This document shows, in pieces, positions 34,024 to 44,200 of a stretch of DNA of 64,000 nucleotides. The notes beneath the pieces were generated by a model. It ran no database searches. It was not told the origin of the DNA and worked only from the letters and a program-made list of their open reading frames with translations. The stretch comes from Scilla litardierei (Eukaryota > Streptophyta > Magnoliopsida > Asparagales > Asparagaceae). Location of the stretch: NCBI GenBank assembly GCA_030789695.1, contig CM061141.1:275001655-275065654 (forward strand), given 5' to 3'. Position 1 is the stretch's first letter, and each line of letters opens with the position of its first letter. The translations under genes and the position numbers were made by a program.

Positions 34024-35682
34024 TTTCATTTTGTTTTCTGACCTCCCCCTTGCATATCTCTGCATTTTCACGATCATATCATCTTGCTAGCATTGTCACG
34101 TTTAGCTTGGGGGAAGTCAAATTTTTTCTGTGTTCTGTCGTGTTTCATTTTTCTTTGTCTGTTTGTTTATTTGTCGTGTTGTGTGATTTTCTTTCTTTTA
34201 TTTATTTTTATTTTCTGTTTATATGTCGTGTGATGTGCTTTTTATTTTTATTTCGTATTTTCAGTTTCGTTTGTGTGATTTTCTTATCTTTCGTATCTTT
34301 TTGTGTCTGTGCGTATACCGCCCATATTCATTGCCCTCCCGTATTTAATTCTATTGCATTGAGGGCAATGCAAGTTTCAGCTGGGGGAGTCGCACTTCGT
34401 GCATTATTTGTCTCTTTTTCCTCGTTATTTGAGTCGTTTTTCTCCGTGTTTTTTATTTTTCGTTTTCTTTCTGTTTTCTTCTTTTTATCTCTTTCTCCTA
34501 GAGATGAACCCTATAATGAATTGCCACAAAATCACACACACATAGCATGTCATCGATAATCACATTCACTAACCCTAGGATATCGAGTCCCCTTGCATTT
34601 CATGCATCGTGGGTCCACTTAGTTTTTTGTGAGTCGTGCGTCGTGCCTAGCTGTTTGGTGTGCTTCTACTTTGTGATTTTACTTTATATACCTGTCCAGG
34701 AATGACCCCAAGATTATCATGCTTCGATTTGAATATGCGGTATTTGTTTCTATTGTCTGCTTCTTTTGCATGATATATATATATCGTATACTTCATTTCG
34801 CATGTGTCGGGATTCCATAATTAAGGACTAGGATAACCCATTTAGCCCATGCTCTGATTAGCGAGAATAGTTTCCTTTGCCCAAGTGTTTAGATTCCGAT
34901 TTCTGTTTTGTTTTACTTGGTGCAAATCCCCTCGTTGTGTACCGTTCTCCCACTTGGGAGAGTACACATGTGTATAGCCTAAAAACCCAAAAACCCAAAA
35001 AAAAGAGGAGAAAAGAAAAGAAAAACCCAAAAAGAAAAGAAAAGAAAAAATTGTATAGCAAAAAAGCCAAAAATACAAATACCCAAAACCCAAAAAAATT
35101 CCCGTGTGAATATTTTCCTACTTACCGAGAATAAAGGGAAGGCGAGAATTTGCACCGAGTGTTCTACTCCACATCATCTCAACCCCCATCGTTTTCGAAA
35201 ACACTTGGCTTAGGAAACTTTTTAGCTATTATCTAGGCTATAGTGTGGTGATTTCCTTAACCCTAGTTGTGGAGTCCCTGTCGCATGATATGTTTCGATT
35301 CTCGCTCTATTCTCATGCATGCTTGAGCTATATATTCACCGCTTCATTCGAATTGAATCGATATTTGGGTCATTTCTTGGATTTGTGTATATCGAGCTTT
35401 ATTGCACATTGTAGATAGTGACACCGTTTGCTAGCACACGACCACGCTCACTCGCGCTTCACCACGTGGGTCCACTGCACTTGTTTGGACTCGTATTCCT
35501 TGATTTAGTGATGTGATTTGGCGTTTGCCCGCTTGGTGTGTTGTTCTTGATTTTGTTGGCCCTGACGGGCGATCTAGGATATAGGGTTCTCTTTTTCTCT
35601 CCTTCTGTCTATTTTCTCCCTCCGAGCTCCTACTCTCACTCGTCTTCCTCGAGGACGAGGAAGAATTCAGCTTGGGGGATTT
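34024..35682 (+). other. A 3' non-coding region: hairpins and purine tracts
   Basis: No gene. Three AGCTKGGGGGA purine tracts (near 34106, 34379, 35671), the last abutting the 3' LTR. A perfect hairpin TTGCATTG-AGGG-CAATGCAA (34354-34373) precedes the second. TCTCCC-ACTT-GGGAGA lies near 34946-34961. A long A/G tract with AAAGAAAAG and CCAAAAA words spans 34980-35095. B has matching parts at 58049-59644. Confidence 0.65.
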
Positions 35683-37269
35683 TGACGTGCGTTTATATTT
35701 CATATATTTGAGCACGTTTTCTTTCGTGTTTTTCCGTTATTTACCGTCGTCTTGTATTCGTTTTCTCGTGTTTTCTTGTTTTCTTTCACTTTTCCATGTT
35801 TTTGTACATTTGCAGGGGTTTACTGATGTAGGGGACATAAAACGACGATATCATGAGTCCCCGGAGCAACGGGAGGAGTCACGCATGATCCAAGGGGTCA
35901 AACGACGAAGATCACATCTTTCAGCCCCTCACCCGACCGGTTGGTCACTTCCAACCGATCGGGTGATGCACGCGTGCACCACCCGGACACAAGTTGGAGC
36001 GGCCAAGAAGTCACCCGGTCGGTTTAGTGACCGGTTCAAACGCCCCAACTCTCTGGAATTCTGATGTTGAATGCCAACCGATCAGGTGACTTTCACCCGA
36101 TCGGTTCACCTGTAGCCGATTCTTCGAAGCCATGACACAGAGAGATCATCCGACCGGTTCACCCGACGGCACGAAGATCCAACCGATCAGCTTCAACTCT
36201 CAACCGACCGTGCCGTGGCGACCGGGTGAAGTCCTATTCTGAGCCGCCGAAGAAACGAAGCAGGTGACCCGATCGGTTGACTTTTCAACCGATCGGGTGA
36301 TATCGTATTCTATAAATACGACCCCTAGGTTTTCCAGAAACGGGGAGTTGTTATTTTTTGCTGTTTTTTCTCTCTTGACGGCTGTAATTTTTCAGATATT
36401 TGTAAGTTTTCTGATCTTTGTCAAACTTTAATATAGTGTTATTAGCATTGCTCTTACTGCTTTTCAATCGCCTGATCATGATTTTTACGGTCGATTTTGC
36501 TTTAGATCGCTTTTTACTAAATATGTGTGAGTAGTTCCCAAATCTGGGATTTTGGTGGAAACCCCTTCGTGGGCTCTCCCCGATGCGTCCATAGGACTAG
36601 GAAATCTATAGGGATTAGGAATCTACCGGTTACGCGGGGTGTTTTATTGTCATCGACGGGAAAAAGACCGCCTTTGACCGTTGGACCAAGGGGGAATAAA
36701 CTTGGCGGTTGACTCCCTAGCCATAGCTCATGCCCTTAGCGTAGATGTCGAATCCTAGCGTGCGGGAGCGGCAAGACGAGACATTGGGAGTTATCGTTGC
36801 AAGCTTAGTGCTCCCGGAGTTGGTCAGTGTTAATGGACACGGGAGTGCCCACTGACCGAATCCGGGAAGTCTGGCGTATCATCCTGGGCACAGACCGGAA
36901 TATCGGGCCCATGGGACGCTTCACTTTCAGAGGCAACGTCTCACCATTAGACACTAATTCTGATCGCTATCCTACCCGTAGGCCGTATCGACGAGAATCA
37001 CACGATAGGGTGGAAACCAAAGTCCCGGGTTTTCCCTTTATATTGTTTATCCCTTGCATTCCATTTACTGTGACAACCCATTATCCGATTCGGGCTAGCT
37101 CGCCCATGGGGTGAATTTGATCCTTCTTGACACAAGCACATCCACGCCTCCCTGAGTTCGACCCCCATGCCACACTACAACACCGTGCGCTTGCGGTTAC
37201 AAATATTTAAATCTCACGCTCCCAATTACTTATTGCACACATCCAGACACGCAAACCCGGGAGACGCCA
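35683..37269 (+). repeat. A 3' LTR
   Basis: 1587 bp, TGACGTGCG...GAGACGCCA, then duplication TGGAT (37270-37274). Palindrome array at 35930-36300 and TATAAATA at 36311-36318. Confidence 0.92.
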
Positions 37270-37274
37270 TGGAT

Positions 37275-38938
37275 CTGGATCGTAGCCTAGCCAGGGGGGA
37301 GTAAATAGGCTAATAAAAATATTCGTGCAACCCACAAACAATCACACGTAGTTATAACCACAGGCAGAGTAAATAATGAGCAAACACAGATGCACAACAA
37401 ATTTACCCTGGTTCGGTCGTTCCAACGACCTACGTCCAGCCCCCAAAGCAGATACTAGTATCAATAATGTACAAAGTACAACCACAAGCTAGAGCACGAC
37501 TAGAGCACCTCTCTACGTCTCTGCACTCGACAGGCTCTTCAGTACCCCACAACACACGTGTTCAACAAGATTAATCCTAGTAAAAGCTTTCTATTGGCTA
37601 GTCCCAACTAGCCAAGCCCTCTTATCAAGACCAACTAGACAAGACCCGAAAAACGTAACAACGGTAAAGTTCCCCCTATAGAGATCTAAACAACTACACA
37701 AAACAATAGTAAAGAGTTTAGAGAATCTCAGTTTGGATAGTAGCAGTCGTCTCTGTCATTCAGGTCAGGTCAGATCGTTTCTGACTGGATATCATCGCTA
37801 ACGTTACATAATCACCTCTAGAAGTTACGACCTAGAGGATTTACCCTTGAGAACTTGTGGCCTTGATGCTCCTTGTCTTATATTGTTGCGCAATGTGTTG
37901 ATGACCTCTTTGAAGTATTACACAATGTATTGAAGCTCTCCCCAATGGAACTCGCTACCAAGGCTTGAAGACTTCAAGTATGTTGTGGTCTTGATGTGTG
38001 CTTATGCTACAAGTTGCGCAAGGAGATGTGGAGAGTAACTTGGAGATGTAGCTTGCGGCCTAGGACTTAGAGGAGATGTAGAACTTTGGCATAGGAGATG
38101 ATGAAATATATGAAGCTATTCGAAATACAACACATGCTAAAATAAATACCACTGAATTAATACAGAGATAAAATAAAAAAAATATCATCATGTTGTAGAG
38201 CACTAAGTTGTGATCATCCTGGTGCAAACGGTTCATTGATCCGAGCTCTGTGAAGAAAGTTATGCACTTTTTAGCGTCGTCCATCGAGCTCCTTGCAAAG
38301 TTGCTGCCATGAAGCTTTCCTTTAGGGTTGTGGCCGAAATTTCTTTGGTTGCCTCTCTCTCAAAATCCATTTCTTTGAATATGTGTTTATATAGGAGAGG
38401 ATGTTATATGATAAGATCAATTAGAAGCACATATTTGATGGAGATGGGAAGGAATCCTTATTTGATTATGATTTGAATAAATCTATTAGGATATGGAGTT
38501 TGAATATGAATGGCTATGGAATTCAATTTGTGTAGCTATAGGATTTCAATTAGATCTCATTTAATCACATTTGATTTGCATGAGATTCTCTATATCTCTC
38601 CATCTTTGACCAAGTCTGCAATTTGCATGGCATTAGGATTTGAATGTTGCACCAATTGATTTGAATCAATTCAAATATGGATTTGAATTGATTTGCTCCT
38701 TATCTTCTCATCTTTGAGTTAGTCCAATTGTTGTAGCCATATTCTCCATCTTTGACTTAGTTGACTTGAAGTGTGTATTGCAATTCCTCCATCACTTTTC
38801 GCAAGTCTCTCTTTGAGTATTCGCGAGAGTGCCATTCCTGAAAACACTTAGCACACACATTAAATCATTCACACATGTTTGGTATCATCAAACACGTAGT
38901 CATCGATCCTTGTATCCAACAACACGTTGTATCCAACA
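37275..38938 (-). repeat. Sire2 3' LTR (last 7 bp lie at 26486-26492)
   Basis: On the minus strand it begins TGTTGGATACAACG at 38938 and ends ...GATCCAGATCCAACA, the last bases being split off by element A. Total about 1.67 kb. TATA-like CCTATATAAAC lies near 38383-38393 on the minus strand. It is recognisably related to the Sire1 LTR at both ends, including the conserved CACGGATTGC-free tail words GTAGCCTAG and CGTGCAACCCAC, but the middle has diverged. Confidence 0.82.
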
Positions 38939-39154
38939 ATCTCCCCCTTTTGATGATGACAAACTAATATAAGATTTGAGCAATAACGATTCATATAATT
39001 TCATTGTGATATGTGTGTGTGTGTGAAGTGTGAATATGGAGGATGTACGCAATATGCAACAAGTATGGCAATGATGTGCAAGCATACAAGTATGCAACAA
39101 TGATGTTTCAAGCATTCAAACATGTATGCATGCTCCCCCTTTATTCATGCTCCC
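38939..39154 (-). other. Sire2 purine tracts next to the 3' LTR
   Basis: On the minus strand CATCAAAAGGGGGAGAT (38939-38955) abuts the LTR, and AAAGGGGGAGCATGC lies near 39129-39143. B inserted in a further GGGAG tract at 39150-39154. Confidence 0.75.
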
Positions 39155-40684
39155 TGACGTGCGTTTATATTTTATATATTCACGCACGCCTTCTCCGTGA
39201 TTTCTCGTCGTTTTCAGTTGTTTCGTATCTATTCTTTTGTGATTTTTAGTTTCTTTTCACATTCTTTGCATTTGTGTGATATTGCAGGAGATTGCCAGCA
39301 TAGGGGACATATAAAGCACATATCATGAGTCCCCGGAGCAACGGGATGTGCCACACGAGATCCTGAGGGCCAATCGTCAAAGAATATCATGTATCAGCCC
39401 TCAACCGATCGGGTGGACAGACCCACCCGATCGGGTTGTGCACGCATATCAGACCCGATCAGGAGCAAGCAATGAAGAAGACTCCAACCGATCGGTTCTG
39501 CGATCGGTTGGATGCCACAGTGTTCTCTGTTTTTGGAGTTGAATTCCAACCGATCGGTTGACTTGTCAACCGATCGGTTCACCTATAGCATTTCTCCATG
39601 AGCTCAAGGATCCAACGACATCACCCGATCGGTTCAGTGATTGGGTGAAGTATCTCAAAGGCTAAAGACCGGTTCAACGCTCGTCTCAACCGATCGGTTG
39701 ATGCTTCAATCGATCGGTTGGACGTTTATTATATATATAGCCCTAGGGTTTCCCAGAAAACGATCCCCCTTTTTCTTAAGCGTTTTAGGGATTTGTCGGC
39801 TGCGAATTAAACTTGTTTTGTAAGTTCTCCGATCGCTTTGATACTTTGATATTGCGTTAATACTATTGTTTGCTTCTCTAATCTATTGCTTGATTATAAT
39901 TTTGATAGCTGAATTTTGTGTTATTGAATTTCTTGCGATGAATTGTGAGTAGTTTCCCAATCTTGGGCATTGGTGGAAACCCCTTCGTGGGTTCTCCCTA
40001 GTACAACCATAGGATTAGGGGATCGATAGGATGTAGGGATTTAGATGGTCACGCAGGGCGTTTTATTGTCATTGGTAGGAGAAAGACCGCCTCTGACCGT
40101 CGGACCAAGGGAAATAAAACTAGCGTTTGATCCCCTAGCCACAGCTCACACCCCTAGCGTAGACATTGATTCCTAGCTCGTGGGAATGGCAGGATGAAAT
40201 ATCGGGAGTAATCGTTGCGAGCTTAGTGCTCCCGGAGTCGGTCGGTGTTAATGGACATGGGAATGCCCACCGTCTGAACTCGGGTAGACCTAGCGTATCA
40301 TCCTGAGCATCGACCGGAATACCGGGCCCATGGGACGCTAGGTATCACTTTTAGAGGCAACGCCACACCACTAACCCTAGAATCCGATCGTATTCCTATC
40401 CGTCGGTCGCAATAGAGAGAACACATGATATGGTGGAAACCAAAGTCCTAGGTTACCTTTTATATCTTATACCTTTCCGTAGTTTCATTTCGTGACAACC
40501 CACCTAGCGATAGGGCTAGCTCACCCACCGGGTGATCCGGTTCCTATTTGATAACAAGCACATCACACGCCTCCCTGTGTTCGACCCCCAAGCCACACTA
40601 CAACACCGTGCGCTTGCGGTTACAAATATTTAAAGCTGGTATCCCCGTTCCGACTTTACACATTGCCAAAACTAGGGGACGTCA
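39155..40684 (+). repeat. B 5' LTR
   Basis: 1530 bp. Related to the A LTR, especially in the last 700 bp. It carries two 20-bp units (one diverged) at 39547-39586, the site where the 3' LTR has a 28-copy array. Confidence 0.92.
39401..39740 (+). promoter_or_regulatory. B 5' LTR promoter: CCGATCGG palindromes and TATA box
   Basis: Sites such as CAACCGATCGGTTG (39547-39560, 39692-39705) and variants from 39402 to 39720, then TTATATATATAG at about 39729-39740. Confidence 0.65.
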
Positions 40685-40691
40685 AGCTTTA

Positions 40692-40709
40692 TGGCGCTGT
40701 TGCCGGGGA
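40692..40709 (+). other. B primer-binding site, tRNA-Asp type
   Basis: TGGCGCTGTTGCCGGGGA, as in A but with one C to T change. Seven bases after the LTR. Confidence 0.8.
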
Positions 40710-40978
40710 GGCAACGTGCTTGTTTCATTTAGGACCCTGTTAACCACTGAGACTAGTTCACATCCCTACCCCGTGATAATTTTCACATTCTACTCAATTT
40801 TTAATTTTACTTGGACATATTGTACATATTCGTTGTATAGGGTTGGTAGACTATGTCTCCATACCGCCATCATTATATCTTATCTCCTCATTCATACAAC
40901 TTGTGCTATTAACGTGCTCTCTATCCTTGTAGTCCTCTTTCTCTCCTTTTCTTATAGGTTTTCTACTCTACAGCAAGA

Positions 40979-43900
40979 ATGTCGTGTGCCGTTTCAGGTG
41001 ATATCTGGGCACATGCACATCATGTCAGCTGTTTGGCCCAGAGTCTGGCAGAATCTCTAAGCGCCTCGAGCATCCTATCCCTTCTGTCAGTTGCTGTAGA
41101 AAATCAAAAGAGGAATCATGATATTCGGTAACATCTCGACACGACGTTCTTTTTCCCTTCAGATGAAGCGGTGCCTATTGACATACCCAGTACAGACTTC
41201 AGTGAGGAGGATCTACGCACCTATGGGGAGATTTGTCAGGACGATCATCAGGCAGGGTTTGTCGAGTGCGGTGAGCAGGAGTCTATCTTTTCCTTCCAGA
41301 CCTCTACAGAGCACCCTGGAGCTTGGGACTATGAGAAAACTGAAAGTAGTGGTGGAGAACTATCTACTATTGAGACCTATTTTCGTGTTGAAGCCTTTTT
41401 GCTGGATAATTATCATGAACTTGAGAGAGACCCAGAGCCCTCCTCCATGGTCTTCTCGCCACCTTGCAAAGCTTCGTCATGCGAACCCACGGTTGAAAGT
41501 GAAGCCCCAGATGTTAGCATCCAGGAGACCCAAGAAGAAGTTCTCTCATTGGAGGATGCGCATCTTGAGAAATATGTGTCGGGGCCATATGAAGTTGAGA
41601 TGAAGGAGTTACCTCCGGGATTGAAATATGAATATTTGGGAAAGGATTCGACGCAGCCGGTCATCGTGAACTCCTCGCTACCCTAAGACCAAATGACTAA
41701 ATTACTTGATGTTCTGAAAAGATTCAAGAATGTTTTTGGGTATGCGATTGAGGACTTGAAGGGAGTAAGCTTGGGGATTTGCTCGTATAGGATATTGCTT
41801 GAAGATGAGCAAGTCGCTTCCATCGAGCCACAACGAAGATTGAACCCCATCATGATGGAAGTAGTCAATAAGGAGATTGTTAGACTCCTCCAGGCCGGGA
41901 TTATCTACCCTATTTTCGACTGTCGTTAGGTCAGCCCGGTACATGTTGTGCCCAAGAAGGGAGGAATGATGGTCATTCGTAACGAGAAAAACGAGCTTAT
42001 ACCCACAAGGACCGTCATCAGATATCAGATGTGCATCGATTACCGAAAATTGAACAAGGCCACAAGGAAAGATCACTATCCTCTCCCTTTTATTGATCAG
42101 ATGCTCAAAAGACTGGCCAAGCACAACTATTTCTGCTTCATGGAGCTTCCTGCAAATTCCCATCCACAATGATGACCAGGAAAAGACTACTTTCACATGT
42201 CCGTTTGGGATGTATGCTTATAGGAGGACGCCGTTTGAGCTTTGCAATGCCCTGGCTACATTTCAAAGATTGATGTCCGTAATTTTCTCCGATTACTCCC
42301 AGGACATAATGGAAATATTCATGGATGATTTTTCCGTCTATGGGACAGAGTTCGACTCGTGTCTCCGCAACCTAGCTAAAGTCCTGAAGAGATGTCAAGA
42401 TAAAGGGCTAGTTCTAAATTGGGAGAAATGCCACTTTATGGTCCAAGAAGGAGTCGTATTTGGGCACATTATTTCTTCTAGAGGGATTGAGGTGGACAAA
42501 GCAAAGGTAGATGTGATCATAAAGCTTCTGCCTCCACTTAACCTTCGGGAAGTCCGTGGTTTCCTAGGGCATGTAGGATTCTACCGCCGGTTTATAAAGG
42601 ACTTCTCTAAAGTTTCTAGGCCTTTGAATCAGCTCCTCGTAAAGGATACGCCTTTCATCTTCGATGACAAGTGCATGGAAGCTTTCCGCCTTTTGAAGCA
42701 AGCCCTTATTTCCGCACCTGTGATTCAACCGCCTGACTGGAGTCTACCGTTCGAGTTAAAGTGTGATGCTAGCGACTATGCAGTTGGGGCCGTCTTGGGG
42801 CAAAGGAAGGACAAAAATCTGCACATCATTTACTATACAAGCAAGACCCTCGACGAAGCTCAAAGGAACTATACGACAACGAAAAAAGAACTCCTAGCCG
42901 TCATCCATGCCATGGACAAGTTCCGGTCGTATCTTGTGGATGCTAAGGTTATCGTGCACACCAATCACGCCACCCTCAAATACCTTTTGAGCAAGAAGGA
43001 GGCCAAGCCGCGCCTCATAAGGTGGATTCTCCTCCTCCAGGAATTCGACATGGAGATCAAGGACAAGAAAAGGGCGGAGAATGTCGTCGCCGACCACCTG
43101 TCTAGGTTGTCTACTCTCGATCCGGATGCCACTCATATTGATGACTCACTCCCTGACGAGCATCTTTTCTCTATCGCTTCCAATTGGACTCCATGGTATG
43201 CTGACGTCGCCAACTATCTAACATGCACCATCGTACCCCACAATGTGAGCTATCAGCAAAAGAAGAAATTCTTTCACGAAGTCCAAAAATTTTATTGGGA
43301 TGACCCTTATCTGTATAAGACTTGCAATGATGGGGTGATACGAAGGTGTATTCCCGAAATAGAGGCGATCTCTATAATTTCTCATTGCCATGATGAACAA
43401 TGTGGAGGCCATGCGAGTGCTTATAAAACCACGACGAAGATTCTCCAGAGTGGATTCTATTGGCCGACTCTTTTCAAGAACACCTTTGCTTATGTCCAGG
43501 CTTGCGACAAGTGCCAAAGGACGGGAAACATATCCAAGAGAAACGAAATGCCTCAGCATTACATCTTGGAAGTCGAGATCTTCGATGTTTGGGGAGTCGA
43601 CTTCATGGGGCCGTTTCCCTCATCCTCTGGAAATCAGTACATCTTGGTGGCCGTGGATTATGTGTCCAAATGGGTGGAGGCGATAGCTAGCCCCACCAAT
43701 GATTCCCAAGTGGTGGCCAAATTCTTTAAAAACAATATCTTTCCAAGATTCGGCGTGCCTCGAGTCTTAATTACCGATGGAGGGAGCCACTTCATAGAGA
43801 AGAAATTCGAAGCTCTTTTGAAGAAGTACAGAGTGCAGCACCGAATTGGGCGTGCTTATCACCTGCAGATAAGCGGCCAGGTGGAAGTTTCAAACAGAGA

Positions 43901-44200
43901 GATAAAGAGATTCCTGGAGAAGACTGTGGCTAGCTCTAGGAAAGATTGGTCATCGAAACTTTCAGATGCGCTCTGGGCCTACAGGACTGCATTCAAGACT
44001 CCGATCGACACGACCCCTTACCGACTTGTCTACGGGAAGGCATGTCATCTGCCTGTGGAATTGGAGCATAATGCGTTTTGGGCTGTCAAGAATCTGAATT
44101 TCGACGCCAAAGAGGTAGGAAGCCATCGACAGCTACAGCTGAACGAGCTTGATGAGATCCGGCTCAACGCATACGGAAATGCCTGGATCTACAGAGAGAA
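40979..44200 (+). pseudogene. pol: B pol: novel N-terminal extension, RT, RNase H, integrase (interrupted by C)
   Basis: ATG 40979 opens a frame that is continuous with RT except for TAA 41129 and TAA 41684. The first 210 or so codons are Ser/Glu-rich, contain EICQDDHQAGFVECGEQ and show no gag or protease motif; the conserved ELPPGLKYEYLG then leads into RT. A TAG at 41927 and an indel at about 42140-42165 follow; the indel removes the first catalytic region (usual xLDGxSG), leaving FMDDFSVYG further on (about 42320). RNase [37 protein letters not shown]. Integrase: H-x-H...CDKCQ finger and core with D (VDFMG), D (ITDGGSHF) and E (VEVSNRE) kept. Disrupted at 44200; the end is at 53230-53441. 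Confidence 0.88.

Larger units (their letters stand above)
26493..37269 (+). mobile_element. A: Athila-like Gypsy element lacking RT and integrase
   Basis: 10.8 kb with LTRs 26493-28050 and 35683-37269 (TGAYGTGCG...GACGCCA) and a perfect duplication TGGAT (26488-26492 and 37270-37274). The primer site after the 5' LTR fits tRNA-Asp, as in Athila. It encodes an Athila-type gag and protease and an Athila-type third ORF, but the RT-RNase H-integrase region is missing between about 30600 and 30976. So it is non-autonomous. Inserted in the Sire2 LTR. Confidence 0.92.

Noticed and set aside
40548..41060. 170-codon frame at the start of B
   Set aside because: Starts inside the 5' LTR and crosses the primer site; no motif.
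41128..41162. GT...AG segment before the RT region of B, as a possible intron
   Set aside because: Only about 35 nt, too short for a plant intron, and the frame already continues through it.
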